Origin: Caulochytrium protostelioides
Lineage: Eukaryota > Chytridiomycota > Caulochytriomycetes > Caulochytriales > Caulochytriaceae
DNA length: 64,000 nt
Direction of reading: 5' to 3'
NCBI GenBank assembly: GCA_003615045.1
Contig: ML014111.1
Location: forward strand, 244,634 to 308,633
Below the pieces are notes generated by a model that saw only the letters and a program-made list of their open reading frames with translations, made no database searches and had not been told where the DNA came from. A program made the position numbers and the translations under genes. This document shows, piece by piece, positions 10,121 to 19,495 of the stretch. Position 1 is the first letter of the stretch, and every line of letters begins with the position of its first letter.

Positions 10121-10917
10121 GATCTGCGGAAGTGTCGTGTGGCGCGACGCGATGACGGTCCCCTTCACCCGATGCGTTGTCGAGCGGCAGACAATGGCTC
10201 TGACGCGATCGAGCGATCGCACGATGGGAAGAGGGATGGGCAGAGCCCAGGATGCAGCAATGAGGCGCTACGGGAAGGAAAAGCTAACCCGGATGAGGAA
10301 AAAAACGTCGTGTGGTCGTATAGCAGACTCAGGACGGTTGATGCGATGAAACGTGACCGATCCTTGACTTATACCTGACTCAGCAAGCCAACTGATCCGA
10401 GAACGCCGGTCTCGTGTATCGCGAAAGCTCTCGAAGGCCCATCAAGACAGTGATCATCGTTCAGCGTCAGCATCGAGGTCGGAGCCCTTCATGCGGCGCG
10501 CTGTCACTAGCCTACAAAACTCCGCACCATCGGCCGCAAGATCGGCCGTTGTTGTGATGACCTTCCGATCGTCTCCGCCCCGTTTCATCCCTGAGGGGCG
10601 GGGCGGCCCTGCAAATCGATCAGAAATGTGGACGACCACACGAGACCTCCTCTGATGATTTTATATTTATTTAAAGGATCCCGTCCGGTGAGACGACCTA
10701 ACACGTACACCAAAATACCGTGTCCTCCCGGAGGGTCCCTCCAGGAGGAAGTCCGTATTCGGTTGATGCTGATCACGGGCTGCAAACTTGTCGAGGGATG
10801 CGGCAGCGCCGCAGGCCTCGCTGGCGAGGCCACACGGCGTCAGACGTTTGAGGGGGCGCTCAGGTCGCAGTTTACAGACTAGCCAGTGGCATCGCACCGG
10901 TGGCATCACACCACCGA
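10121..10917. other. Intergenic region, AT-rich patch, no gene
   Basis: Promoter side of CCDC13. A TTTTATATTTATTTAAAGG patch lies near 10656-10674. Near 10733 there is a small inverted repeat (GGAGGGTCCCTCC). Short GTGGCATCRCACC repeats occur at about 10886-10935, at the edge of the Fanzor-like relic. No coding sequence is supported. Confidence 0.4.
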
Positions 10918-11240
10918 CTAGTTGGTGGCATCACGCCACATGAAGCCTCTGAACACCGTCCTCTCGCGCCGGCATTGCACCTTTTGAAGGACGAGATTTG
11001 TCTCTGCATGCACCGGGGTCGTCCGGGGCGCGTCGACCAGGGCGACGCGGATATGCTGGGCACACGCCTGGTACGCCCAAGACGTCGGAACAGAAAGGAC
11101 ACCCTTTCAGTACCACATTCGTCTGGGCATGCACCCGGGTCTTGCGGACCGGGGTGGCCGGCGTCGGCTCGGCCGCGGAAGCACCCGCGCGAGCACGACG
11201 GGGCGGGTCGACCCGCCGTCGAGCGAGTGCTCGCCCCACG
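10918..11240 (-). mobile_element. Fanzor-like (TnpB-related) relic, copy A
   Basis: A degraded fragment on the minus strand. One frame reads AYQACAQHIRVALVDAPRTT then PVHAETNLVLQKVQ (about 11077 to 10980) and RTVFRGFMWRDATN before a stop at 10918. The equivalent stretch in copy B reads AYKTCAHCFRTVLADEFRTT then QVHTETDD, so the two are homologous. A second block, 11108-11235, aligns at the DNA level with 50628-50760 of copy B. The final RuvC segment (RDxNAAxNI) is missing here. The two blocks occur in a different order from copy B, so the element has been rearranged. No terminal repeats are visible, as expected for the IS605/IS607-like families that carry TnpB relatives. Confidence 0.6.
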
Positions 11241-12012
11241 CATGCAATAAGCTGCTCGCGGGCGTCGAGCTGATGCAGCGCGCGCTGAAGACCCAAGAGC
11301 ACGTCGGCACCTTCCGGTCACCGCCTTCTCGTATGAGCTCGCGAGCGACTGGGTAGTTCTCGTGTAGCCATACGCTCTCTGTGGTCAAAGTTTCAGTCAA
11401 TAATACATAGTTACTGAGGATATGACGTAACGACAGTGCCCTGTCGCTGAACACGCCCCAATCTTCTACAATTTTGCTACCGCTTGTCCAGGTAATACCA
11501 TATATCATATCAAAAATATCGGGCAGTTAAGCGTCGGTCGCTAAAACTTTAACCCACGAATATAATCATGTACAGCGTGGCGGGCGATCTTCGCGCGCAG
11601 CGGGTCCGGGGATGGGGCTTGCGTGAAGAAAGCTTTCTCTGCGCGATGTTTTCTCCATTGATCGCTCACCCAGACGCAGAAACCGCGTCCAAGCGCGGCT
11701 GGGAACGTGGTCTGGCCTCGTTTCATCAAACAAACTGTAAATGGTTGCTTGGAAGAATGGGCGAAGCTATGACGCCGGTGGTTCGTTCGCATTCACGTTC
11801 ACAAAAGACGAGACCTCGATGATCAACGAGCGGACGAACCACAAAGCGCGCCATATAGACGATGATATACGGTTACGCTTCCGGTTCTCAAAGAGAAGTG
11901 TTCGTTTCTTTTGTCCCACGGTTCAAAGGGTGCGCTGGCGAGGATGCTGGGGAGCGACACGCGTTCACGGCGCCCGGGGGCGGGCATTCCGAGCCTCGCC
12001 CTACGAGGCGCC
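11241..12012. other. AT-richer island, no confirmed gene
   Basis: Lower GC than the genes around it. Short frames exist on both strands, for example 11541-11792 minus, which contains WRKHRAEKAFFTQAPSPDPL. None is recognisable. It lies between the Fanzor-like relic and the 3' end of the beta-thymosin gene. Confidence 0.35.
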
Positions 12013-12382
12013 TTACTTCTTTTCTTCGGAAGCGATCTTGTCCAGGTCTGGAGAGACCGGTCATGTTGCGGCATCCGATCGGAGTACCACACCGAATCAG
12101 GAGGTCATTCCAAGCCCATAAGCGCGTGGAGAAGAAAACCAACCCCTCATCCGATGATGCGAACAACCGTAAGGCCCAGGGTCCAGTTTGAGCAATTCAT
12201 GTGGATGAGTGCACAGAAGTTATCGACTAGCAAGCAAAAAACCAACGCGGGCGTCGCCGCTTCCAAGTGTTCGGCAGCTTACCTTCCTTGGTCGGCAGAC
12301 TGTTCTTCTCGACCGTCTTGGTCTTTTTCAGCCGACTCTTAAAGTCGCTGTTTCGGATGGACGCAAAGACCTGTTCCGACAT
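12013..12382 (-). CDS. Beta-thymosin-like actin-sequestering peptide (two exons, 44 aa)
   Basis: Exon 1 is 12283-12382 and ends at GTAAGC. Exon 2 is 12013-12047 and follows CTCTCCAG. The junction is phase 1 and restores an Asp codon, and the intron is 235 nt. The 44-residue product contains FKSRLKKTKTVEKNSLPTKE (14-33) and ends LDKIASEEKK. This matches the beta-thymosin core ([20 protein letters not shown] in animals), including the actin-binding LKKT motif (18-21), the EKNxLPxKE strand and the acidic/basic C-terminal helix, and total length is the same as thymosin beta-4. Beta-thymosins bind G-actin 1:1 in the cytosol and block polymerisation. A WH2 protein is the alternative, but WH2 motifs lack the EKNxLPTKE extension. 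A TATAAATA box lies 158 bp upstream. The family is best known from animals, so a fungal member is notable. Confidence 0.82.
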
Positions 12383-12539
12383 CGTGGGAGGTATACTCGT
12401 TGGTGTGGTGGCGGATAAATGAGAAAAAGAAAGGCCGGGCTTGATGAGGGTGGTATTCGTGCCTGCACACCGCTAGGTTGCTGTACGCGCTATAGGAGGA
12501 GAGACCGACGAGATGCTGCTGAATGGATGACATCCCTTC

Positions 12540-12547
12540 TATTTATA
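12540..12547 (-). promoter_or_regulatory. TATA box of the beta-thymosin gene
   Basis: TATAAATA on the minus strand, followed by G, 158 bp upstream of the ATG at 12382. This would give a leader of roughly 130 nt. There is no competing gene on this strand nearby. Confidence 0.55.
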
Positions 12548-13333
12548 CATATTGTACCCCGCGCTCGCTCAGGGGCGCAACGCGTCGCTTCGTGCCACCC
12601 GTCTGCCTATGTCAACCCTATGATTTCCGTTCGCATGCTAAGGCCGCTGTTTCCCGTCGGCCGCGCGTGCGAACCTGGCATCTCAGAAGCGATGGCCGCG
12701 AGGCCCTACCCGGGTGCGTGCTGACGGGTGTGAAACCTCGGATCGTCTGGTGACATGTCGAGCGGAGACGTCTGTGCCGCCCACAAACGCAATTCTCGCG
12801 CGCCAGCGACCTCCGGAAACGTCGACCCTAGCGGGCAGCCGCCCCGGTGCGGCGCGAATGATGTGCCATACGGCGCCACCCGATGACGGCCGTGACGGCC
12901 ACAGACGCCACGGACACACGGCAGGTCACGAGGGTCATGCTCCGAGGGGAAGCGAGAGATATGGTCGTTCTGCGGCGCTGGCGGTCGCCTTCCCGTCAGA
13001 AGGACTCACGCATTCAGCGGCGGTGCCCATGCGGCAAGGCGCGACATGACGCGACCTGGCATGACATGCGGATGCTTATGCTGATGCGCGGGAACGCCTT
13101 CGAGCCGTCACCCAATCGATGGAGCAACGACAGTCGGATGCCTCTTTTGTGCGTCCCACGTGCGCCACACGGCCTTACCCGGCAGATCGGCGGAGTGGCG
13201 GTGGCGGAGGAAGCATGGGCACTTCAACGGCAGCATCGACGGGCTCCGCCCCGAAAGCGCCAAGAGCCGGTCAAGCAGGTAAAGAGAAAAGGAGGAAAAC
13301 GGCGCCACGAGACCGCGGCGGCTTCATGGGAGT
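12548..13333. other. Intergenic region between beta-thymosin and tRNA-Ile
   Basis: GC-rich again, with only short overlapping frames. A minus-strand GTGAGT near 13004-13009 follows a short open frame (MSRLAAWAPPLNA), but I could not find a matching downstream exon, so I call no gene. Confidence 0.35.
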
Positions 13334-13424
13334 TTCTCGAGGCGAGGATCGAACTCGCGATCTTGGCGTTGCATAGGGGGATCACCCTTATAAGCACCAC
13401 GCCTTACCCACTGGCCTCACGAGA
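13334..13424 (-). tRNA. tRNA-Ile: tRNA-Ile(UAU) with intron
   Basis: The minus strand folds as a tRNA. The acceptor TCTCGTG pairs with CTCGAGA (one mismatch), with discriminator A at 13334. The D arm is GCC..GGC. The anticodon stem is TGGTG/CGCCA with loop CTTATAA, giving anticodon UAU. The T arm is GCGAG-TTCGATC-CTCGC, which also provides the B box. A roughly 19-nt intron sits just 3' of the anticodon, the canonical position, and tRNA-Ile(UAU) genes in other eukaryotes usually carry an intron there. It decodes the AUA codon, which should be rare in this GC-rich genome. Confidence 0.8.
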
Positions 13425-14705
13425 TATCCGCAATTTTGGTAGGAAAAATGTATTACAAGTCGACGACCCGTGACTTATTGCTTTGCTGTTTTTTGGACGT
13501 TTACGCCGTAGTATGACAGATTTTGTGACAGTATAGGCTATGAGAGCCGCTGACCTCTTCATATTTGTTTTCAAAAACTCACTATTGATTATGTATTTGG
13601 GTTAACTTCCACTTTTCGATCAGGCCGGGGGCGCTAGTTCGGTTGGAGTTCATCACGATAATTTTCATGATTTCGAAAAAGAAGTCTCACGTCTCAGAAT
13701 TTAAATTGCAAAAATCGTAGCCCGCATCGATAAGGCCTGAGTACGATCATCGAAGGCCGGAAGACTACTCAAACATAAGTCAATTCTTTACCGGAAGCTT
13801 CCCAATGACAATCATGGAATGTCGGGGGTGCTCGACGAAGCCACCACCGACGACGGTGCCCACTTCAGAAGAGCTTTGACATCGCGTATCGATGAGTGAT
13901 GGGTTTATCAACGGAGCTGCCGCTGTTTCATATAAACTGATCACTAGCTCAGACCGCCAGTCCGCTATCGCCTCCGCCGCCCATGATGGTCCTAGAGATC
14001 TGACGGGTGCGTCCTGGCGCGGCGCGGCGACCGCCCCGTCATGCGACCATGAGCGGAGGATGTATGAATTGAAACTCCGCAGGCGATGGGATATCTCTCG
14101 ATCGTCTTCGGGCGTCATCGAGACATCGCCGGCCGGCATCGCCGGGGGGCCCAGATGGTGGATCGGCAGCGATGGCGGCTCCACGCACCGCCGCTGTGAA
14201 CGTCTCGGTTCCGGCCGCGGGCCGTGTGGTCCCGAAGATCGGCGTCGGCGTTGTCGACCGCGTGCGATGCACCGACGGTGGCGCTGCCAAGTCTCACGCT
14301 GGCCGTGGCGTCGTCGGAGACGGCGTGGGAGCACCCGGCGCTCATCGTCCACGGACGCCGTCGACGCCGCCAGGACGCCGTGGGAGGGGCATTCCACGGC
14401 CGGTGGCCTGTCGCCGTCTTGGCGCACAAACGATGCGCACACCAAGAGCCATGTAGCGGGAAGATGAATGGCGGATCACGAGTAGCTGTGTGCCACCACG
14501 ATCATACGGGCGTCCGTGTATGCACGCATCAGGAAGAGGGGCACTTCCTTGAGACGAGATAGGTCACGGGCGGTCCTCCATTCGCCTCGTTCTCATCGGC
14601 CGGCTTCATACGGTCTACAACCTACTGCCGGCTCTATACGGTCCACTGGCTCGGTCCGTCGCTTGCTTCAGCGACCTGGATGGCCGCCAGTGGTCCTCTT
14701 CGCCG
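13425..14705. other. Intergenic region, AT-rich then GC-rich
   Basis: 13430-13800 is markedly AT-rich and carries no gene. A 221-codon minus-strand frame at 13780-14445 overlaps a 191-codon plus-strand frame. Neither shows a domain, and both are Arg-rich over most of their length. Confidence 0.35.
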
Positions 14706-16417
14706 ATGTTCATTACACGACGTTCGTTTCCCACGCGCTGGGGCTGTTCCCTGGCGCTATTGGTGGCGCTGACGCTGCTTGTGCACCGGTCGCCGCCTTT
14801 CCTGCGTCCCCGCCCCGTGGCGTCCTCTCTCAGCGACGGCCTGGCCGCGACGCCGCCCATCCTTGCCGATGCTTCGCTACGCACGCAGTGGTTCTGGCTG
14901 CGGTACTATCGCGAAGCCGCGCACGGACCCTACTACCAGCGCCTCGAACCGGCCGACACGACGCCTGTTGTGCCCGCCGACCGGCTCGTCGTCGAGGCCC
15001 TGCAGCGTGGTCGCGCATACTATGCCGCGCTCCCGACCAGCCACCCGCTGCGGCACGCGCCGCCGCACCTCGCCGCGAAGGGAAAGTGGGATGTGCTACA
15101 CCGCCTGACAAACTTGTATGATATCGCTCACGCATCCAATCATACAGGGTTTCGGCTAGTGCTTGGTGCGCCATCGGACGCCGCGTGGCAGGCGTACGTG
15201 GCTAGCGGCGCGCTGCGCCGCGGCTCGTATGCCTCGGATGCGCCGCCGGTCCCCGACCGCGAGTCGGTGGCGCTCGCTGACCGGGCGGCGCTGGAGGTCG
15301 TCTCGGCTTGGCATGGCGCGGTACCGGTCCACCACGGCCCCCGTTACTATACGCCTAAACGTGTGCACAGCTGTTCTTGTCCGAGTATCCCTACATGCGC
15401 GACGAAGGCTACCGTTGCTTGCACGATCTACGCCACGTGGTGGGGGACGGCGGTCTCCTGCGCACCCCCTGGGCGGCGGACACCTTGCCGTTCCATCCGC
15501 CGTCGCTCGTGTACGCGGCCCAGGTCGATATCACTTCCCGGGGCTACTTGCGCAAGCAAGCGGGGCAGCTGTTCCTGCCGTCGGAGTCATGCTGGGCATG
15601 GCATATTGGCGAGTGGAACGATGTCCCTCAGCGTGTCTTCGTCGACCACGTCGTGCTGGTGATCACGAACTACTGGATGGGCAACATCTTCCACGTGCTC
15701 ATCGAGAGTATGGGGCGGCTGGCGCCGTACTGGGACCAGATCCGCGAGATCCCCGATGTTGTGCTCCATGTGCCGGATACTTCGCCCGGCTCATTTGCAA
15801 AGCGGCTTTTAGAGTTTGTCGGCTGGCCGTCGAACCGGCTTGTCACAGGCACGATTTTGGCGCGCGAGGTTCTGCTGCCCGAATCGAGCTGGCTGTGTAC
15901 GCTGGCGAGTCCGGTGCAGGTCTGGGCGCTTCAGAAGCTGCTCGTGCGGTCGCTCGCGATGCCCCATCACTTCCCGCAGGACCTCGCGGGCCCGTTCGCG
16001 AACCACATCGTGCTGATCCGCCGCGGCGACGGCCAAAAGCGGCGCATCACCAACTACGACGCGATGGTCGCGGAGCTCAAAGCGGCTTTTCCGCGCGAAG
16101 CATGGGTCGAGTTCCGCGACGACCCGCCGCCGGCGATCGCCGAGACGTTCCACCGTTTCCGTCATGCGAAGCTCGTCGTGGGGCCGCACGGCGCGGGGAT
16201 GAGCAACCTGATCGTGTGCCGTGCGGGCACGCGGGTCGTCGAACTGCTGACCAACGACCACTATATCAACACCGGGTTTGCGCGGTTGGCCCAGCAGCTG
16301 GGCCTGCAGTACCACGGGTTCGCGCCGGCCACCGACAGCCGCTACGACGGGACGATCACCGCTGACATCCCGACCGTTGTGCATGCCGTCCGCCACGCGC
16401 TCACGTCTGCGCGATGA
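14706..16417 (+). CDS. GT61-family glycosyltransferase, type II membrane protein (two exons)
   Basis: Exon 1 is 14706-15320 and exon 2 is 15371-16417. A 50-nt intron (GTACCG..CTAAAC..CACAG) in phase 0 joins the two frames and gives about 553 residues. The N-terminus has a signal anchor (GCSLALLVALTLLVHR, about 13-28), placing the catalytic part in the Golgi lumen. Exon 2 carries the GT61 (DUF563) features: NYWMGNIFHVLIESMGRLAP in the first half, a basic IRRGDGQKRR segment, and KLVVGPHGAGMSNLIVCRAG near the C-terminus. Members transfer xylose, arabinose or GlcNAc to glycans or protein O-linked sugars, and the substrate here cannot be read from sequence. The intron is short for this window, so an alternative explanation is a frame break. 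Confidence 0.85.
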
Positions 16418-17088
16418 ACCACCCCGCGATGACGCCCTCCGATGGACATTGCCGCGCGCGCGCGCGCGCGTCGAAGCCATCGAAGCTCCGGCGGAAAATA
16501 AGGGAGTGAGGAGAGAGGGACCCTCACCCACGCGGCGGCCACGGGGTGGCGTCGGCGGCCACCGTCGGCGTCGGCGGGGTCGCGTGACCGTCCGGCCACC
16601 TTCCTTTCCATCGATGCCATCTATTTTTTCTCATTGGGAAAGCGCCACGGCCAGATCGCCCGCGAGAGGTGAGACGGCGAGACGACGGCGTGGGATGAGC
16701 CGGCGCCGGGCCGCGGCGGCGCGCGGCGCGATCCAGGCGCGTAGCGGACGAGGACGAGGGAGGGAGGCGAAGCGCCGTCCGTACCGGAGCCGCGGATGGC
16801 GGACGTCTGCCGATCCTCGCTGCCGGCGCCGGCGCCAATCGGGGCATGACGGGCATGATCGGCATGACGGGCCGACGGGCCACCGAGGTGCCGCGGGCAT
16901 TTATTACCACGTTAAGGTGGGGATGTCTATCGACGACATCATGCTCGAATCAACCACGGATTCGAAGAGACGTCATCTGCCGTCTCGACTAGCATGATTC
17001 GATTCATGCTCTTCAGGATCTTCCTTGCCTCGTGGCCGATCTCATTCCACCGCTGCCTTCTCCCGTTTCCCAAAATACCATCAGCACC
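16418..17088. other. Intergenic/promoter region of the coactosin gene
   Basis: GC-rich at first (including a CGCGCG run at 16454-16470), then AT-richer from 16890 with a CATTTATTACC patch. No gene is supported. Confidence 0.4.
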
Positions 17089-18372
17089 ATGGCGCTGGCT
17101 ATCAAGTACGAAGACGAGGCTGCCGTCAAGGCCGCGCTGCAGGCCGTCCGCTCGGATGCGAACGAGACGAACTGGGCGCTGCTGGGCCACCCGTCGACGG
17201 GCACGCCCGCCGACTTCCACACGATCGTGCTCGTGGCCTCCGGCACCGACGGCATCGACGGCCTGAAGGCCCACCTGAGCGCCAAGGCCGTGCAGTATGC
17301 CTTTGTCCGCGTCATGACGCGCATCGATATGAGCGACGCCGTCAAGTTCATCTACATCTACGTAAGTGTGATGCGAGCATCTCTCCGTGCCCGGCGTCTT
17401 GTGCCACGTGGCCGTCGACGTTTTCTCCATGCTTGCCCTGATGGATAACGCATGACTCACCCAGTTCTCCTGATCCGACATACTGAACCTTGGATGGCGA
17501 TGATGCAGAACCTGGGAGCCGAAGTCGGGCCGCAGAAGGGCCGCTTCGGTGTGGTGAAGGGCACGGTGACGACGACCCTCTTCCAGCCGCTGGGCTACCA
17601 CGTGGACACCGAGATCGAGGGCCCCGATGAGCTGGATGCCGACGAGCTCATGCGCCGCGTCCAGGAAGCCGCCGGCACCTACAACAACGTCCACGATATC
17701 GGATACATCGAGGGCAAGCAGGTCCGCGGCTACACCACGACGTCCTCGCAGCGCGACGCTGACCCGGGCGCCGCCATGTCCCGCGCCGCGACCAGCAGCA
17801 GCAACCTTGCCGCGCCACGCCGCGGCTCCAACGCGGGCAGCGCCACGGCGTCGCAGTCAGACCTCGCCGGCAGCCGGGATGTGTCGCCGGCAGCTAAGTC
17901 GGCGGCGCGGCCCTCGGCCAACACGGCGAGCACGGCGCTGGATGTCCGCGATGACCTGCGCAACGCCATCCGGCAGGTGCGCGACGACAAGAGCCCGATC
18001 ACGTGGTGCGCGGCGCGGTATGAAGGCAAGCCGCTCGCGAGTCCGCTCGGGCTAGCGGGCCTCGGGACCAACGAGGTCGGGCTCGCCGGGCTGCAGGAGC
18101 ACCTCAAGCGCGACGGCGTGACGTATGCGTTGGCGCGGTGCGTCGATGTCGTGGACGGCCACAACACGGTCAAGTTCGGGTTCATCTCGTTCATGGGGCC
18201 CGAGCTGCCCATCATGGCGCGCGCGAAGGCGAGCACGAGCGTCGGCGCTGTCCAGGCCCTCTTCCAGCCCTACCACGTCGACTTCAATATCAGCGACCCG
18301 TCCGAAATCTCCGACGAGAGCTTCCTCAACAAGGTGCAGACGTTCAGCGGCTCGAAGAGCTTTGTTCGTTAA
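17089..18372 (+). CDS. Tandem coactosin-like ADF-H protein (two exons)
   Basis: Exon 1 is 17089-17361 and ends at GTAAGT. Exon 2 is 17509-18372, after ..GATGATGCAG. Phase 0 joining gives 378 residues, with domain 1 continuous across the junction (VKFIYIY then NLGAEVGPQKGRFGVVKGTV). Two ADF-H folds of the coactosin type are visible: about 1-155, and about 205-350 with DGVTYALARC, VKFGFISFMGPELPIMARAK and a GAVQALFQPYHVDFN tail. They are joined by an Ala/Ser-rich disordered linker. Coactosins bind F-actin along filament sides and usually have one domain. A tandem copy would allow two-site binding. Twinfilin also has two ADF-H domains, but its motifs differ. The earlier CACCCAG acceptor leads to an immediate stop. 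Confidence 0.82.
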
Positions 18373-18622
18373 GCGCTCGATCGCGCTTTACGCCTTGTCT
18401 ACCTCTATTGCTTCTCTTAATAATTTTTTTCTTTTTCTTTGTTGCTCATGGCCGCGCGCCATGGTTCCACGGCTCGAAACGAAGCGACATCGTGGCCCAT
18501 AAGCAACAGGGAAAAGGAAGGATGGGCGAAAGGGCCCACTTATGTCAACGACACAGTGAAGAGTATATACAAGAATGCTGAGCATCCGTGGGGCCGGCCA
18601 CGGGGGATAGTCCCGTGGAGGT

Positions 18623-19495
18623 CTACGAGGTGGCCATGGCGACGTCGCCGTCGGCGGCCGGCGCACGCACGAGCGGCGCGTCGATGCGCTTGCGGAGCGT
18701 CCGCTCGACCGACAGACGCATGAACTTGAGGATCTGGGCGCATGCGGCACGGCTGACATTGTACGCGTAGGCGAACTCCTCGCGGGTGTAGACGCCGACC
18801 GAGTGCACGAGCAGGGCGCCGCGGGCGGCGGGCGCGGCGGCGTCGCCGTCCGCAGGCGCGCTGCCGTTGTCGAAGACGAGGGTGTGTACCGACTGCGCGC
18901 GGCGCTCCTCGTCGTCGCTCGGGTCGAGCACGAAGCGGGCGGTCATCGCAGCGTCGTCGTCGTCGTCGGCGGCGGCAGCGAGGACGGCGCCTGTCTGCGG
19001 GTCGCGCGGCGGCGGCATGAACGCGCACGTGACGGCGGCGGCCACGTGGCGCATCGGCAGGCCGGCGTCGAGGACGGCGAGCATGGTGGCGTTGATGGCA
19101 ACGGCGAGGACGCTGCCGTGCTCGGCGGTGACCTGAGCGACGACGCGGAGCGCCGCGCGCGGGAAGTGGTTGAGGGCGAGCACGGCGGCGAGCGTTTCGC
19201 GGAGCCGGGCCTCCTGGGCGTGCAGCTGCGGCGCCATAACGGTCGCGCCGCCGACGAGCGGCTTGAAGAAGACCTGTAACGTGGCTTGGTCCAGCTGCTC
19301 CATGCGTGCGCGGACGTCCCCCGGGCCGTACACGGCGCACGTGAGGCTCGTGTCGTTCTCGTCAAGGCCCTTGCCGAACGCCAGGCGCGCAGAGCCGTCC
19401 GCGTTGGAGAGTACGTTCGCTGCCGATGACATGGCGCGCAGCTCCAATGGGCCGCGGCCGTCCAGCCGGCGCACCGGCGGCATCCTTGATGCCAT
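18623..19495 (-). CDS. RRP46: Exosome core subunit RRP46 (RNase PH-like)
   Basis: A 290-residue protein. The N-terminus MPPVRRLDGRGPLELRAMSS and NVLSNADGSARLAFG match the RNase PH fold (R-x-D-G-R, then L-x-x-x-D-G-S). Later come SLTCAVYGPGDVRARMEQ, ALNHFPRAALRVVAQVTAEH, and a C-terminal VYTREEFAYAYNVSRAACAQ helix. RRP46 is one of six catalytically inactive RNase PH-like ring subunits of the RNA exosome, in nucleus and cytoplasm. About 35 extra residues of Ala/Asp-rich sequence are inserted between strands (DPSDDEERRAQ to AAPAARG). The start at 19495 (MASRM) or 19483 (MPPVRR) precedes the conserved block. It is convergent with the coactosin gene, 250 bp away. Confidence 0.9.
   Translation of the reverse strand: MASRMPPVRRLDGRGPLELRAMSSAANVLSNADGSARLAFGKGLDENDTSLTCAVYGPGDVRARMEQLDQATLQVFFKPLVGGATVMAPQLHAQEARLRETLAAVLALNHFPRAALRVVAQVTAEHGSVLAVAINATMLAVLDAGLPMRHVAAAVTCAFMPPPRDPQTGAVLAAAADDDDDAAMTARFVLDPSDDEERRAQSVHTLVFDNGSAPADGDAAAPAARGALLVHSVGVYTREEFAYAYNVSRAACAQILKFMRLSVERTLRKRIDAPLVRAPAADGDVAMATS

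Noticed and set aside
13780-14445. 221-codon minus-strand frame
   Set aside because: No recognisable domain, and an equally long frame lies opposite. The C-terminal portion looks mildly ordered but is not enough to call a gene.
17362-17464. Shorter coactosin intron ending at CACCCAG
   Set aside because: It leads into an immediate TGA in the required phase. The acceptor at 17508 keeps the ADF-H fold continuous.
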